From: Prevotella sp. E9-3
GTDB lineage: Bacteria; Bacteroidota; Bacteroidia; Bacteroidales; Bacteroidaceae
Length of the DNA: 64,000 nucleotides
Reading direction: 5' to 3'
NCBI RefSeq assembly: GCF_022024015.1
Contig: NZ_CP091786.1
Location: forward strand, 3,658,001-3,722,000
Shown here: positions 54,451 through 62,513 of the stretch, one piece after another
How positions within the stretch are numbered: the stretch's first letter is position 1
Layout of the letters: every line of letters begins with the position of its first letter
Notes under the pieces: generated by a model
What the model was told of the DNA's origin: nothing
The model's database searches: none
Seen by the model: only the letters and a program-made list of their open reading frames with translations
Program-made: the position numbers and the translations under genes

Positions 54451-55464
54451 ATGCAACGTCGTTATCTGTTTTTACTCCTCCTTGTACCACTGCTTCTTTT
54501 CTCCTGTAAGAAAGAGGGCAGGAATTTTCGTATAGAGGGAGAGTTCAGAAACATGAACCAGGCCCAGTTGTTCCTCATCGATCCCGCCACAGGCTATAAA
54601 GATACTATCAATGTAGAGCGTGGACGGTTTTTCTATGAGAGCGAACGCCAGGACACTACCCTCCTCTTGCTCATGTTTCCAAACTTCTCGTTCATGCCCG
54701 TTTTTACCGGACAAGGGATATCGCTGGAGTTGAAGGCCGATGCCTCTCATCTGAAAGAGGCCACCCTGAAAGGTTCTGACGATAACGATGAGATGACGGC
54801 TTTCCGTCTGCGTGCTGCTCAGATGACTCCTCCAGAAGAGATTCAGGCAGCTAAAGAGTTTATCACTGAAAATCCCGCCTCACTGGTCAGTCTGTTTTTG
54901 TTGCGCCATTATTTTGTTGATGTGGCCGAACCAGACTATCACGAGACCCTCCGTTTGTGCCGCCTCATGGTTCAGGCCAATCCCCGTCAGCAGGCCGTTC
55001 TGCAATTGTACAGACAGTTGCGCATTTTGAACAATGGTGCTGTTGGCAACAAGATTCCCCTATTTGCTGTACTTGATATCAAGAATAGGGTTCTCACCAA
55101 CGAACAATTTCGCAAGGATGTCAACGTATTCTGTTTGTGGAGCACATGGAACTACGAAAGCCGTATGCTGGTCAATGCCGTTCGCAAACTTCAGAAGAAA
55201 CACCCTGGTCACATCTCCCTGATGGCTATCAGCATTGATGCCACCCGTCAGGAAGGAGCCGACTGGTTGCGCCGTGACACCATCGGCGACTATGTGGTGA
55301 ATGACGGCCGTATGTGGCAAACACCAATGGCCAAGGGACTCGGTTTCACCACGATGCCCTCCAATGTCATTGCCGACCGTCATGGTCGCATTCTTCTCCG
55401 CAACCTGACGAAACAGGAATCCCTGGAAAAAGAAATAGAAAAACTCCTCACTTCCAAACCCTAA
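54451..55464 (+). CDS. DUF4369/thioredoxin-like lipoprotein
   Basis: A 337-residue lipoprotein. The signal peptide ends LFSC (Cys20). An N-terminal DUF4369-like beta domain (FRIEGEFRNMNQAQLFLIDP) and a C-terminal thioredoxin-like domain (about 215-337, with FCLWSTWNYESRMLVN and FTTMPSNVIADRHGRIL) are typical of AhpC/TlpA-like lipoproteins of this phylum. The usual CxxC is replaced by the CLWSTW segment, so classical thiol-disulfide chemistry is unlikely. The start at 54451 gives a correct signal peptide. The upstream 9-bp array is in frame but unlikely to be translated. folP follows 87 nt downstream. Confidence 0.82.
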   Translation: MQRRYLFLLLLVPLLLFSCKKEGRNFRIEGEFRNMNQAQLFLIDPATGYKDTINVERGRFFYESERQDTTLLLLMFPNFSFMPVFTGQGISLELKADASHLKEATLKGSDDNDEMTAFRLRAAQMTPPEEIQAAKEFITENPASLVSLFLLRHYFVDVAEPDYHETLRLCRLMVQANPRQQAVLQLYRQLRILNNGAVGNKIPLFAVLDIKNRVLTNEQFRKDVNVFCLWSTWNYESRMLVNAVRKLQKKHPGHISLMAISIDATRQEGADWLRRDTIGDYVVNDGRMWQTPMAKGLGFTTMPSNVIADRHGRILLRNLTKQESLEKEIEKLLTSKP

Positions 55465-55492
55465 TATACATCCACCTCTCATCTCTCACCTC

Positions 55493-55548
55493 TCAATTAT
55501 CAATTATCAATTATCAATTATCAATTATCAATTATCAATTATCAATTA
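55493..55548 (+). repeat. Heptamer array TCAATTA x8 before folP
   Basis: Eight perfect units of TCAATTA end 3 nt before the folP ATG. CTCATCT/CACCTCT heptamers lie just upstream. Confidence 0.92.
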
Positions 55549-55551
55549 AAC

Positions 55552-56346
55552 ATGTCCTCCACTCTCAACATCAACGGTCGTCTTTTCGACCTCAGCCGTC
55601 CCTGCGTGATGGGCATACTCAATGCCACACCCGACTCCTTCTATGCAGGAAGTCGTACCCAGACCGAACAGGCCATTATAGAGCGTGTACATCAGATTAT
55701 CGATGAAGGAGGAGCCATGATTGATGTCGGTGCCTACTCTACCCGTCCTGGCGCCAGTGAGGTGAGCGAAGAAGAAGAAATGAAGCGCATGCGCTTTGCC
55801 CTTCAGATTATCAATTCCGAATTATCCACCCTCCATTCTTCCCTCCCTATCTCCATCGATACCTTCCGTCCTTCCGTAGCACGGATGACGGTAGAAGAGT
55901 TCGGTGCCCACATCATCAACGATGTCAGTGAGGGTGGTGACGAGATGTTCCGTATGGTGTCTCGCCTTGGAGTCCCTTATATTCTGATGTCGGTACAGCC
56001 CGACCTCCGTCAAACCCTTCTGGCTTTTTCCCGGAAAGTTCAGCACCTGCGCGACCTTGGTCAGAAAGATATCATCCTTGACCCCGGTTTCGGTTTTGGC
56101 AAGACCCTCGAACAGAATTTCCAGCTTATGAACGAGATGGAGAAACTATTGGTCTTCGACCTTCCCCTACTGGTAGGCATCTCGCGCAAGTCCATGATAT
56201 TTAAAACGCTCAACTGCACGCCTGCCGAGGCTCTGAACGGCACTACGGTATTGAACACCATATCGCTGATGAAAGGCGCCTCCATCCTTCGTGTCCACGA
56301 TGTCAAAGCCGCTGCAGAGTGCATCACGCTCACCCAATTCCCCTAA
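55552..56346 (+). CDS. folP: Dihydropteroate synthase
   Basis: FolP condenses 6-hydroxymethyl-dihydropterin pyrophosphate with p-aminobenzoate in folate synthesis and is the sulfonamide target. The 264-residue TIM-barrel protein has MGILNATPDSFYAGS (about residues 20-34), IDVGAYSTRPGASEVSEEEE (57-76), SIDTFRPSVA, ILDPGFGFGKT and GISRKSMI, all as expected. The stretch at about residues 86-97 (IINSELSTLHSS) is read from DNA that resembles the heptamer repeats, so a small repeat insertion there is possible. The start codon is 3 nt after an eight-unit TCAATTA array. cdaA follows by 5 nt, a usual order in Bacteroidetes. Confidence 0.96.
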   Translation: MSSTLNINGRLFDLSRPCVMGILNATPDSFYAGSRTQTEQAIIERVHQIIDEGGAMIDVGAYSTRPGASEVSEEEEMKRMRFALQIINSELSTLHSSLPISIDTFRPSVARMTVEEFGAHIINDVSEGGDEMFRMVSRLGVPYILMSVQPDLRQTLLAFSRKVQHLRDLGQKDIILDPGFGFGKTLEQNFQLMNEMEKLLVFDLPLLVGISRKSMIFKTLNCTPAEALNGTTVLNTISLMKGASILRVHDVKAAAECITLTQFP

Positions 56347-56351
56347 AAAAA

Positions 56352-57131
56352 ATGTTCCTACAATTCAGTTTAAAAGACTTCATCGACATTCTCCTGGTAG
56401 CACTGATGCTCTACTACCTCTATCGTTTGATGCGCGAATCGCGCAGCATCAACGTCTTTGTAGGCATCATGATATTTGTGCTGGGATGGTTTTTCGTGTC
56501 ACAGATTTTTGAGATGCGCCTGTTGGGTGGAATACTCGACAAACTGGTCTCTGTGGGTGTGATTGCCCTGATTGTGATTTTCCAGGACGATATTCGCAAG
56601 TTCCTCTACGATTTAGGAACACGCCAGCGCATTCAGACTTTTTTGCGATTCTTCTCGTCTGGTCATACCAACAAGCGTAATACTGAAGGCCTGAAGCGTG
56701 CCATCCTTCCTATTGTGATGGCCTGTATCTCCATGTCGAAGGGAAAGGTGGGCGCCCTCATCATCATCCAGCGCCATTCCCCCCTCACCGATATTGTGAC
56801 CACGGGTGAGACCATCAATGCCGATATAAACCAGCGACTCATTGAGAATATCTTCTTTAAGAACTCTCCCCTCCACGATGGTGCTATGATCATTGCCAAC
56901 CAGCGTATCTGCGCTGCCGGCTGCATCCTGCCCGTGAGCCATAGTCTCGATATTCCCAAGAGCATGGGATTGCGCCACCGTGCCGGACTTGGCATCACAC
57001 AGGAGAGTGATGCACTGGCCATTATTGTTTCTGAAGAGACAGGCAGTATCACCGTAGCGCAAAACGGACAGTTCCGCAGGCGCATCTCGTCAGAAGAACT
57101 GGAGTCCATACTCACCCAGGAAATGATTTAG
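56352..57131 (+). CDS. cdaA: Diadenylate cyclase (c-di-AMP synthase)
   Basis: This enzyme makes cyclic di-AMP from two ATP at the inner membrane. The 259-residue protein has about three N-terminal membrane helices (residues 10-80) and a DAC domain with the catalytic DGA (176-178, in SPLHDGAMII) and RHR (208-210, in GLRHRAGLGI). Length and motifs match CdaA (also called DacA or YbbP). The ATG at 56352 is preferred to an earlier frame start overlapping folP. It follows folP by 5 nt and precedes the helicase by 3 nt, so one transcript is likely. Confidence 0.97.
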   Translation: MFLQFSLKDFIDILLVALMLYYLYRLMRESRSINVFVGIMIFVLGWFFVSQIFEMRLLGGILDKLVSVGVIALIVIFQDDIRKFLYDLGTRQRIQTFLRFFSSGHTNKRNTEGLKRAILPIVMACISMSKGKVGALIIIQRHSPLTDIVTTGETINADINQRLIENIFFKNSPLHDGAMIIANQRICAAGCILPVSHSLDIPKSMGLRHRAGLGITQESDALAIIVSEETGSITVAQNGQFRRRISSEELESILTQEMI

Positions 57132-57134
57132 ACC

Positions 57135-59207
57135 ATGCCCTCATCATCGCCTATCCTTGAACTGCAGCACCAGCAACTTTTGCTGCAGATGGAATACGAA
57201 GAAGAGAAGAAGGCTTTCCAACAGAAAGTTGATGCCATCGGTTTGCAGCGCCGTATTCAGCGTGGTGATGCCTGGTGGCCCATCCGTGTTGGCCGCAGTT
57301 ATTACAACTCCTTGAACCAACTCTGTGTGGAAGTGTTCCGTGCCACCAACTCCGATGAAGACATTGAACACAATTTTGAATACGGCCGTCCGGTGAGCTT
57401 CTTTAGAATTGATAATTCAAAATTGACAGCTGACAATTACTCTCAGGGCGAGAAAAACGTCGGCAAAACTAATCATACCTCTCAACTCTCACCTCTCAGT
57501 TCTAAATTCTCCGGCTCCGTCTCTTTCTGCGATGGCGACCGCATGGTGGTTGTAGTGCCCGACAATTTTCCTGTTGGCAACCTCCAGCAGGAAGGAATTG
57601 GCATACAGCTAAGTTTTGACGAAACTTCCTATCGCATGATGTTCGATGCCCTTGAACGTACCATGCGAGCCAAGGGACGACTGGGCTATCTGCGCGATCT
57701 TTTCTACAGTCCGTCCATGAAGGCCGAGACCTTTTCCTTCCCCGATATGCATTTCCCCTACCTGAATGTCACCCAGGAGCAGGCTGTCAACAAGGTGCTC
57801 AGGGCTAAGGATGTAGCCATCGTCCACGGTCCTCCAGGAACAGGCAAGACCACCACCCTTGTAGAAGCCATCTACGAAACCCTGCGCCGTGAGAGTCAGG
57901 TACTGGTATGCGCACAGAGCAATATGGCCGTTGACTGGATATCAGAGAAACTCGTTGACCGTGGTCTGAACGTGCTACGCATCGGCAATCCCGTACGTGT
58001 TGACGACAAGATGCTGTCCTTCACCTACGAACGGCGCTTTGAGGCCCATCCCGACTACGAACTGCTGTGGTCTATCCGAAAGACCATCCGCGAACTGCGC
58101 AAGAACCGTAAGCGAGGCGATGAGAAGTTCCACCAGAAACTGGAGCGCCTGAAAGAACGCGCTACAGCCCTCGAAATAGCCATCAATCAGGAATTGTTCG
58201 GTGAGGCCCGTGTTATCGCCTGTACGCTCGTTGGAAGCGGTCACAGGCTCCTTGACGGTATGAAGTTCGGCACGTTGTTCATCGATGAAGCTGCACAAGC
58301 CCTTGAAGCTGCCTGTTGGATTCCCATTCGCCGGGCCTCACGCGTTATCTTTGCCGGCGACCACTGTCAGCTGCCTCCCACCGTGAAGAGCTATGAAGCC
58401 CTGAAGGGTGGTTTAGGCAAGACCCTCATGGAGCGTATTGTTGACCAAAAGCCCGATGTAGTCACCCTGCTCACTCTTCAGTATCGTATGAACGAAGAGA
58501 TTATGCGTTTCTCCAGCGACTGGTTCTATGATAATATGGTGGAATCGGCTCCAGAGGTGAAATACCGTAGCATCCTCGACCTGGATCTGCCGATGACATG
58601 GATAGAAACGAGCGCCTTTCTAACTGAGAACTCCGAACTTGGAACTGAGAGGTATGATCACCTTCCAGATTCCAAAACTAATCATACCTCCCAATTCTTG
58701 GACAAGTCAAGCGGCAAAGCCGAAGGCTCAACTCCCGATTCTCATTTTTCCAGTGAAGAATTCGTCGGTGAGTCATTTGGAAGAGTGAATAAGGTTGAGG
58801 CCCGTCTCACGCTCCTTGCCCTTCAGGCCTATTACGAAATGATTGGTAAGGAGCGCATACTCAGTGAGCGCCTCGATGTAGGTATTATCTCTCCCTATCG
58901 CGCTCAGGTACAGCTGTTGCGTAAGATGATCAAGAAGAGTGAGTTTTTCAAGCCTTTCCGCAGTCTTATCACGGTAAACACCATTGACGGTTTTCAGGGA
59001 CAGGAGCGCGATATTATCGTTGTATCACTGGTAAGAAGCAACGACGAAGGCCAGATAGGATTTCTCCGTGACCTTCGTCGTATGAATGTGGCTATCACCC
59101 GTGCTCGCATGAAGTTGATTATTCTTGGCGACCGCCACACCCTTTGTCGCCATCCTTTCTATCGCAAGCTTTGGGAGTATATTCAGGGACTGAGAGGTGA
59201 GAACTGA
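57135..59207 (+). CDS. UPF1/IGHMBP2-like superfamily 1 helicase with two repeat-encoded inserts
   Basis: A 690-residue cytoplasmic SF1 helicase of the DNA2/UPF1/IGHMBP2-like type. Visible motifs are Walker A GPPGTGKT (232-239), DEAA box (384-387), GDHCQLPPT, QYRMNEEIMRF, INTIDGFQGQERDIIVV-type motif (written VNTIDGFQGQ here) and VAITRAR. Two stretches do not fit the family: residues about 110-123 and about 496-545. Both contain KTNHTSQ, translated from family C repeats, which also occur between nearby genes. The helicase core motifs are untouched, so the protein may still work. The last codons (LRGEN) and the stop lie in another family C repeat. It follows cdaA by 3 nt. Confidence 0.92.
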   Translation: MPSSSPILELQHQQLLLQMEYEEEKKAFQQKVDAIGLQRRIQRGDAWWPIRVGRSYYNSLNQLCVEVFRATNSDEDIEHNFEYGRPVSFFRIDNSKLTADNYSQGEKNVGKTNHTSQLSPLSSKFSGSVSFCDGDRMVVVVPDNFPVGNLQQEGIGIQLSFDETSYRMMFDALERTMRAKGRLGYLRDLFYSPSMKAETFSFPDMHFPYLNVTQEQAVNKVLRAKDVAIVHGPPGTGKTTTLVEAIYETLRRESQVLVCAQSNMAVDWISEKLVDRGLNVLRIGNPVRVDDKMLSFTYERRFEAHPDYELLWSIRKTIRELRKNRKRGDEKFHQKLERLKERATALEIAINQELFGEARVIACTLVGSGHRLLDGMKFGTLFIDEAAQALEAACWIPIRRASRVIFAGDHCQLPPTVKSYEALKGGLGKTLMERIVDQKPDVVTLLTLQYRMNEEIMRFSSDWFYDNMVESAPEVKYRSILDLDLPMTWIETSAFLTENSELGTERYDHLPDSKTNHTSQFLDKSSGKAEGSTPDSHFSSEEFVGESFGRVNKVEARLTLLALQAYYEMIGKERILSERLDVGIISPYRAQVQLLRKMIKKSEFFKPFRSLITVNTIDGFQGQERDIIVVSLVRSNDEGQIGFLRDLRRMNVAITRARMKLIILGDRHTLCRHPFYRKLWEYIQGLRGEN
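57463..57502 (+). repeat. Family C repeat inside the helicase gene, first copy
   Basis: GCAAAACTAATCATACCTCT then CAACTCTC and CACCTCTC units. The same sequence is found between genes at 59261 and 60537. Read in frame as KTNHTSQLSPLSS. Confidence 0.88.
58642..58697 (+). repeat. Family C repeat inside the helicase gene, second copy
   Basis: GAACTGAGAGGTATGATCA at 58642 and CAAAACTAATCATACCTCCC at 58673 form the two arms of an inverted repeat, as in the intergenic copies. It is read in frame as ELGTERYDHLPDSKTNHTSQF. Confidence 0.88.
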
Positions 59208-59316
59208 GAGATGAGAGGTGAGAGGTATGATTAGTTTTGCTATGAGGGAATAAATGGAAAGCAAACTAATCATACCTCTCAGTTCTCAGTTCTCACCTCT
59301 CAATTATCATCTCTCA
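59191..59316 (+). repeat. Family C inverted repeat between helicase and rnc
   Basis: GAGAGGTATGATTAGTTTTG (59220) and CAAACTAATCATACCTCTC (59262) form a long stem around about 22 nt, flanked by GAGAGGTGA/TCACCTCTC heptamers. The stop codons of both convergent genes lie in its outer parts. It may act as a bidirectional terminator. Confidence 0.88.
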
Positions 59317-60447
59317 ATCGTCAATTTTCTCCGCAAACGCTGCCGCCTCAGCAGCAGCAATAATATCCTCTTTATCCAGTTCGGTGGTATTGTGGGAAAT
59401 GTCTGAGAGGTCGAAATCGTCATCCTCGGCAGCTTTCGCTACTACAGATTCCTCTTTCAGTTCCTTTTCCTCTGCATCCTTCTCAACTGTTTTGGCAGCC
59501 TTTCTGGTCTTTTTCTTGTTGTTTGCAGTATGCTCTGAAGACTCTTTGACCTCTTTATTTTCAGTCTCTTCAGAAAATTCTGAATACCATTCAGAAGTCT
59601 TGTTCTGCTCAATGATGAAGTTCGTTTTCTCCGCCTCCAGATTAGGAGCAGCCATCGTAGGTTCTTCCTCCATCTTTGTACGGTCGCTCTTGGCAGCAAA
59701 GATAGCATCGATAAACTGGGGTTCGCGGCGCAGTCTCTGAAGTGTCTCTTTCGAGGCTATCTGCTGGGCCTCCTTCTTTGAGTAGCCCTTTCCGCTACCG
59801 CCTTCCACACCTTCTATCAGCACTTGGAATCCGAAGGTTGGCGAACCCTGACTGTCCTTTTCCTGATTCAGCATCTTGAACTCCATGCGCACACGGTTCT
59901 TCTGCGTCCACTCCAACAGTTTTGACTTGAAGTTCACCTCCTTATACGCTACCTTGTCGATATTCACCATCTGAGCCAGAATGCGCTTTTCCATGAATCG
60001 CATAACAGCTGCATACCCCAAATCCAGGTAGATGGCGCCTACGAGAGCCTCGAAGGCGTTGCCAGCCATGTAGCTGTTGTGCGAGCGCGACTGTCCGCGA
60101 CTCTGAATCAGATCGGTCAATCCCATTTCCTCGGCCAGTTTTCCAAGCGTCTCTCGGCTCACCAGCTTCGAGCGGGTATTGGTAAGAAATCCTTCACGCT
60201 TGCCTTTGAAATGTGCGAACACGATATGTCCCACCGTAGCATCGAGGATAGCATCGCCCAGGAATTCCAATCGTTCGTTGTTCAGTGGTTTTCCCTTATC
60301 GTTGCGTTGTCCCGAGCTTTTATGAGTCAGTGCTGTCTTATAGTAACTGATATCGTTGGGGTAGAATCCCATCACCTTATAAAGAGACCTACGCAACTCT
60401 TTATCCTTTCGAAAAGGCAGACGCAAACGCTCAAAAAAAACAATCAT
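59314..60447 (-). CDS. rnc: Ribonuclease III with long acidic C-terminal extension
   Basis: RNase III cleaves double-stranded RNA in rRNA maturation and mRNA decay. The nuclease domain has the signature NNERLEFLGDAILD (about residues 56-69) and later GNAFEALVGAIYLDLG. A dsRNA-binding domain follows (about 170-245, SKLLEWTQKNRV ... SKKEAQQIASKETL). The protein is 377 residues, whereas most bacterial RNase III proteins are about 220-250. The extra 120 residues are charged (Glu/Lys-rich) and low in complexity. The start lies by a run of eight T residues at codons 4-6 (MIVFFE), where slippage is possible. The stop lies in a family C repeat. fabF is upstream in the same direction. Confidence 0.95.
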   Translation of the reverse strand: MIVFFERLRLPFRKDKELRRSLYKVMGFYPNDISYYKTALTHKSSGQRNDKGKPLNNERLEFLGDAILDATVGHIVFAHFKGKREGFLTNTRSKLVSRETLGKLAEEMGLTDLIQSRGQSRSHNSYMAGNAFEALVGAIYLDLGYAAVMRFMEKRILAQMVNIDKVAYKEVNFKSKLLEWTQKNRVRMEFKMLNQEKDSQGSPTFGFQVLIEGVEGGSGKGYSKKEAQQIASKETLQRLRREPQFIDAIFAAKSDRTKMEEEPTMAAPNLEAEKTNFIIEQNKTSEWYSEFSEETENKEVKESSEHTANNKKKTRKAAKTVEKDAEEKELKEESVVAKAAEDDDFDLSDISHNTTELDKEDIIAAAEAAAFAEKIDD

Positions 60448-60451
60448 ATTA

Positions 60452-60590
60452 ATTGAGAATTAATAATAAGAACCGAGAACTGAGAATTGAGAATTGAGAG
60501 GTATGATTACACTGTACGCAATAAACTTGCCATCAGCAAAACTAATCATACCTCTCAACTCTCAATTCTCAGTTCTCAACTCTCAATTTT
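60452..60590 (-). repeat. Family C inverted repeat between fabF and rnc
   Basis: Arms GAGAGGTATGATTA (60497) and ACTAATCATACCTCTC (60540) enclose about 30 nt; AATTGAGA/TCTCAATT heptamers flank both. On the transcript it lies between the fabF stop (inside the repeat) and the rnc start. Confidence 0.88.
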
Positions 60591-61845
60591 CGTATTTCTT
60601 AAACACTACACAGGCATTGTGACCGCCGAAACCGAACGTGTTTGAGAGTCCGGCGCGAACAGTGCGCTGCTGTGCTTTGTTGAAAGTGAAATTCAGATTA
60701 TAGTCAATCTCCGGATCCTCATCGCCCTCTTCGTGGTTGATAGTGGGAGGAATGATGTCGTTCTTCACTGCGAGTACGGTGGCCATAGCCTCTACAGCGC
60801 CGGCAGCACCCAGCAGGTGACCAGTCATTGACTTTGTTGACGAGATATTCAGCTTGAAGGCTGCATCACCGAACACTTCCTTGATAGCCTTGGCCTCTGA
60901 GATATCGCCCACATGAGTTGAAGTACCATGTACGTTAATGTAGTCGATGTCCTCGGGCTTCATGCCGGCATCTTCCAGAGCGTTCTGCATCACCAGCTTA
61001 GCACCCAGTCCTTCGGGGTGAGAGGCAGTGATGTGGTGAGCGTCGGCACTCATACCGGCACCTACCATCTCGGCATAAATCTTTGCACCGCGAGCCTTGG
61101 CGTGCTCCAACTCTTCAAGAATCAAGCAACCGGCACCTTCAGCCATGACGAATCCGTCGCGGCTGGCGCTGAACGGACGGCTGGCCTTCTGAGGCTCGTC
61201 GTTACGGGTTGAGAGAGCGTGCATGGCGTTGAAACCGCCTACACCTGTCTCGCAGATAGCTGCCTCGGCACCACCGGCCACAATAGCGTTGGCCTTGCCC
61301 AGGCGAATCAGGTTGAAGGCATCGGCCAGTGCGTTCGATGAAGAAGCGCAGGCAGAAGCCGTGATATAGTTGGGGCCGTGCAGGCCATACATGATCGAAA
61401 TCTGTCCGGCAGCGATGTCGGCAATCATCTTCGGAATGAAGAAGGGATTGAATTTAGGTCCCTGTTCACGGTGTGAACCATAATAGCACACCTCATCCTC
61501 GAAGGTCTTGATACCACCGATGCCTACACCAAATACCACACCGATGCGGTTTTTGTCTTCTTTCTCCAAATCCCAGCCACAGTCCTCAACGGCCTGCTTG
61601 GCTGCAATCAGAGCCAACTGTGTGTAACGGTCCATCTTGCGGGCCTCCTTGCGGTCCAGGTATTGATTTACATCCAGATCCTTCACCTCACAGGCAAAAG
61701 TGGTCTTGAAGTTGGTTGTGTCAAAATGTGTAATAGGAGCAGCACCACTCACACCAGCCAACATGTTCTTCCACATATCTTCGGGGTTGTTGCCCAATGG
61801 AGTAACGGCGCCAAGTCCTGTCACTACTACTCTTTTCAGTTCCAT
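60583..61845 (-). CDS. fabF: Beta-ketoacyl-ACP synthase II
   Basis: FabF extends acyl-ACP with malonyl-ACP in fatty-acid synthesis. The 420-residue protein has the catalytic Cys166 in ITASACASSSNAL and the histidines in NVHGTSTHVGD and SMTGHLLGAAGAVE. The N-terminal KRVVVTGLGAVTPLGN is standard. It lies downstream of acpP in the usual order. Its ATG follows an inverted family B repeat by 15 nt, and its stop codon (AAT TGA) is formed at the start of a family C repeat, so both ends are shaped by repeats. Confidence 0.98.
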   Translation of the reverse strand: MELKRVVVTGLGAVTPLGNNPEDMWKNMLAGVSGAAPITHFDTTNFKTTFACEVKDLDVNQYLDRKEARKMDRYTQLALIAAKQAVEDCGWDLEKEDKNRIGVVFGVGIGGIKTFEDEVCYYGSHREQGPKFNPFFIPKMIADIAAGQISIMYGLHGPNYITASACASSSNALADAFNLIRLGKANAIVAGGAEAAICETGVGGFNAMHALSTRNDEPQKASRPFSASRDGFVMAEGAGCLILEELEHAKARGAKIYAEMVGAGMSADAHHITASHPEGLGAKLVMQNALEDAGMKPEDIDYINVHGTSTHVGDISEAKAIKEVFGDAAFKLNISSTKSMTGHLLGAAGAVEAMATVLAVKNDIIPPTINHEEGDEDPEIDYNLNFTFNKAQQRTVRAGLSNTFGFGGHNACVVFKKYEN

Positions 61846-61860
61846 AATAATTGTGTTAAA

Positions 61861-61892
61861 AGCCCCCTAAGTTAGGGGTTGGGGGTCTGAAC
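61861..61892 (-). repeat. Family B repeat before fabF (inverted copy on the transcript)
   Basis: On the minus strand it reads GTTCAGACCCCCAACCCC to TTAGGGGGCT, ending 15 nt before the fabF ATG. This is the same position and orientation as the copy before kduD. Confidence 0.9.
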
Positions 61893-61924
61893 AATAATAA
61901 TGTTCTTTTGACCTTTGAAGATCT

Positions 61925-62029
61925 GTTCAGACCTGAGCCCTAACTTAGGGGGCTTTTTGTCTGTTCAGACCCCCACCCCCCCTCGCTCGGCTCAGCCGCT
62001 TTGCGCAGCTAAGAACTTAGGGGGCTCGG
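61925..62029 (-). repeat. Family B repeats after acpP (direct copies on the transcript)
   Basis: Two copies, 61925-61954 (short) and 61963-62029 (with the TTCTTAGCTGCGCAAAGCGG cassette, minus strand), start 12 nt after the acpP stop. The cassette is the same as in the copy at 18405. Confidence 0.9.
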
Positions 62030-62041
62030 AAATACTTTTTA

Positions 62042-62278
62042 TTATTTTGAGTTCTCCTCAATATAAGAAATAGCGTCGGCAACGGTGCCAATCTTCTCAG
62101 CCTTGTCATCGGGAATGCTGATACCGAACTCCTTCTCAAATTCCATGATGAGCTCTACAGTATCCAGAGAGTCTGCACCCAGATCGTTAGTAAAACTAGA
62201 CTCAGGCTTTACAACAGCCTCGTCAACACCCAGTTTGTCTACGATGATTGCCTTTACTTTGCTTTCAATTTCTGACAT
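62042..62278 (-). CDS. acpP: Acyl carrier protein
   Basis: ACP carries growing acyl chains on a phosphopantetheine arm during fatty-acid synthesis. The 78-residue acidic protein has the attachment Ser37 in [11 protein letters not shown], and its length and helix pattern are standard. The start at 62278 begins [12 protein letters not shown]. It is the first gene of the acpP-fabF-rnc unit, with a promoter immediately upstream. Confidence 0.98.
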   Translation of the reverse strand: MSEIESKVKAIIVDKLGVDEAVVKPESSFTNDLGADSLDTVELIMEFEKEFGISIPDDKAEKIGTVADAISYIEENSK

Positions 62279-62331
62279 GATTTTTCTTGTTTAAAATGTT
62301 AATAAATAGATTCTTATCGTGAAAAACGGTG

Positions 62332-62363
62332 CAAAGTAACACATTTTCTTTGAGCTACACAAA
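62332..62363 (-). promoter_or_regulatory. Predicted promoter of acpP
   Basis: On the minus strand a -33 TTTG (62360-62363) lies 20 nt before TTACTTTG (62332-62339), which differs from TAnnTTTG at one base. The start codon is 54 nt downstream. Confidence 0.5.
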
Positions 62364-62414
62364 TTTTTTAAATAAAAACTACACTTTCTTTGCACACACA
62401 CTACCGATTTGTGC

Positions 62415-62455
62415 AAAAAAAGGAGTTTAGAAGTGTCTTTGCACCACTAAACTCC
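62415..62455 (-). terminator. Terminator of the HU/microprotein unit
   Basis: On the minus strand GGAGTTTAG (62447-62455) pairs with CTAAACTCC (62422-62430), followed by seven T residues. It closes the unit ending at 62514. Confidence 0.8.
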
Positions 62456-62513
62456 CCGAAATACACATCAATTTCTATATAAGAAGATAAGAAACTTCAG
62501 CAACCATAATTAC

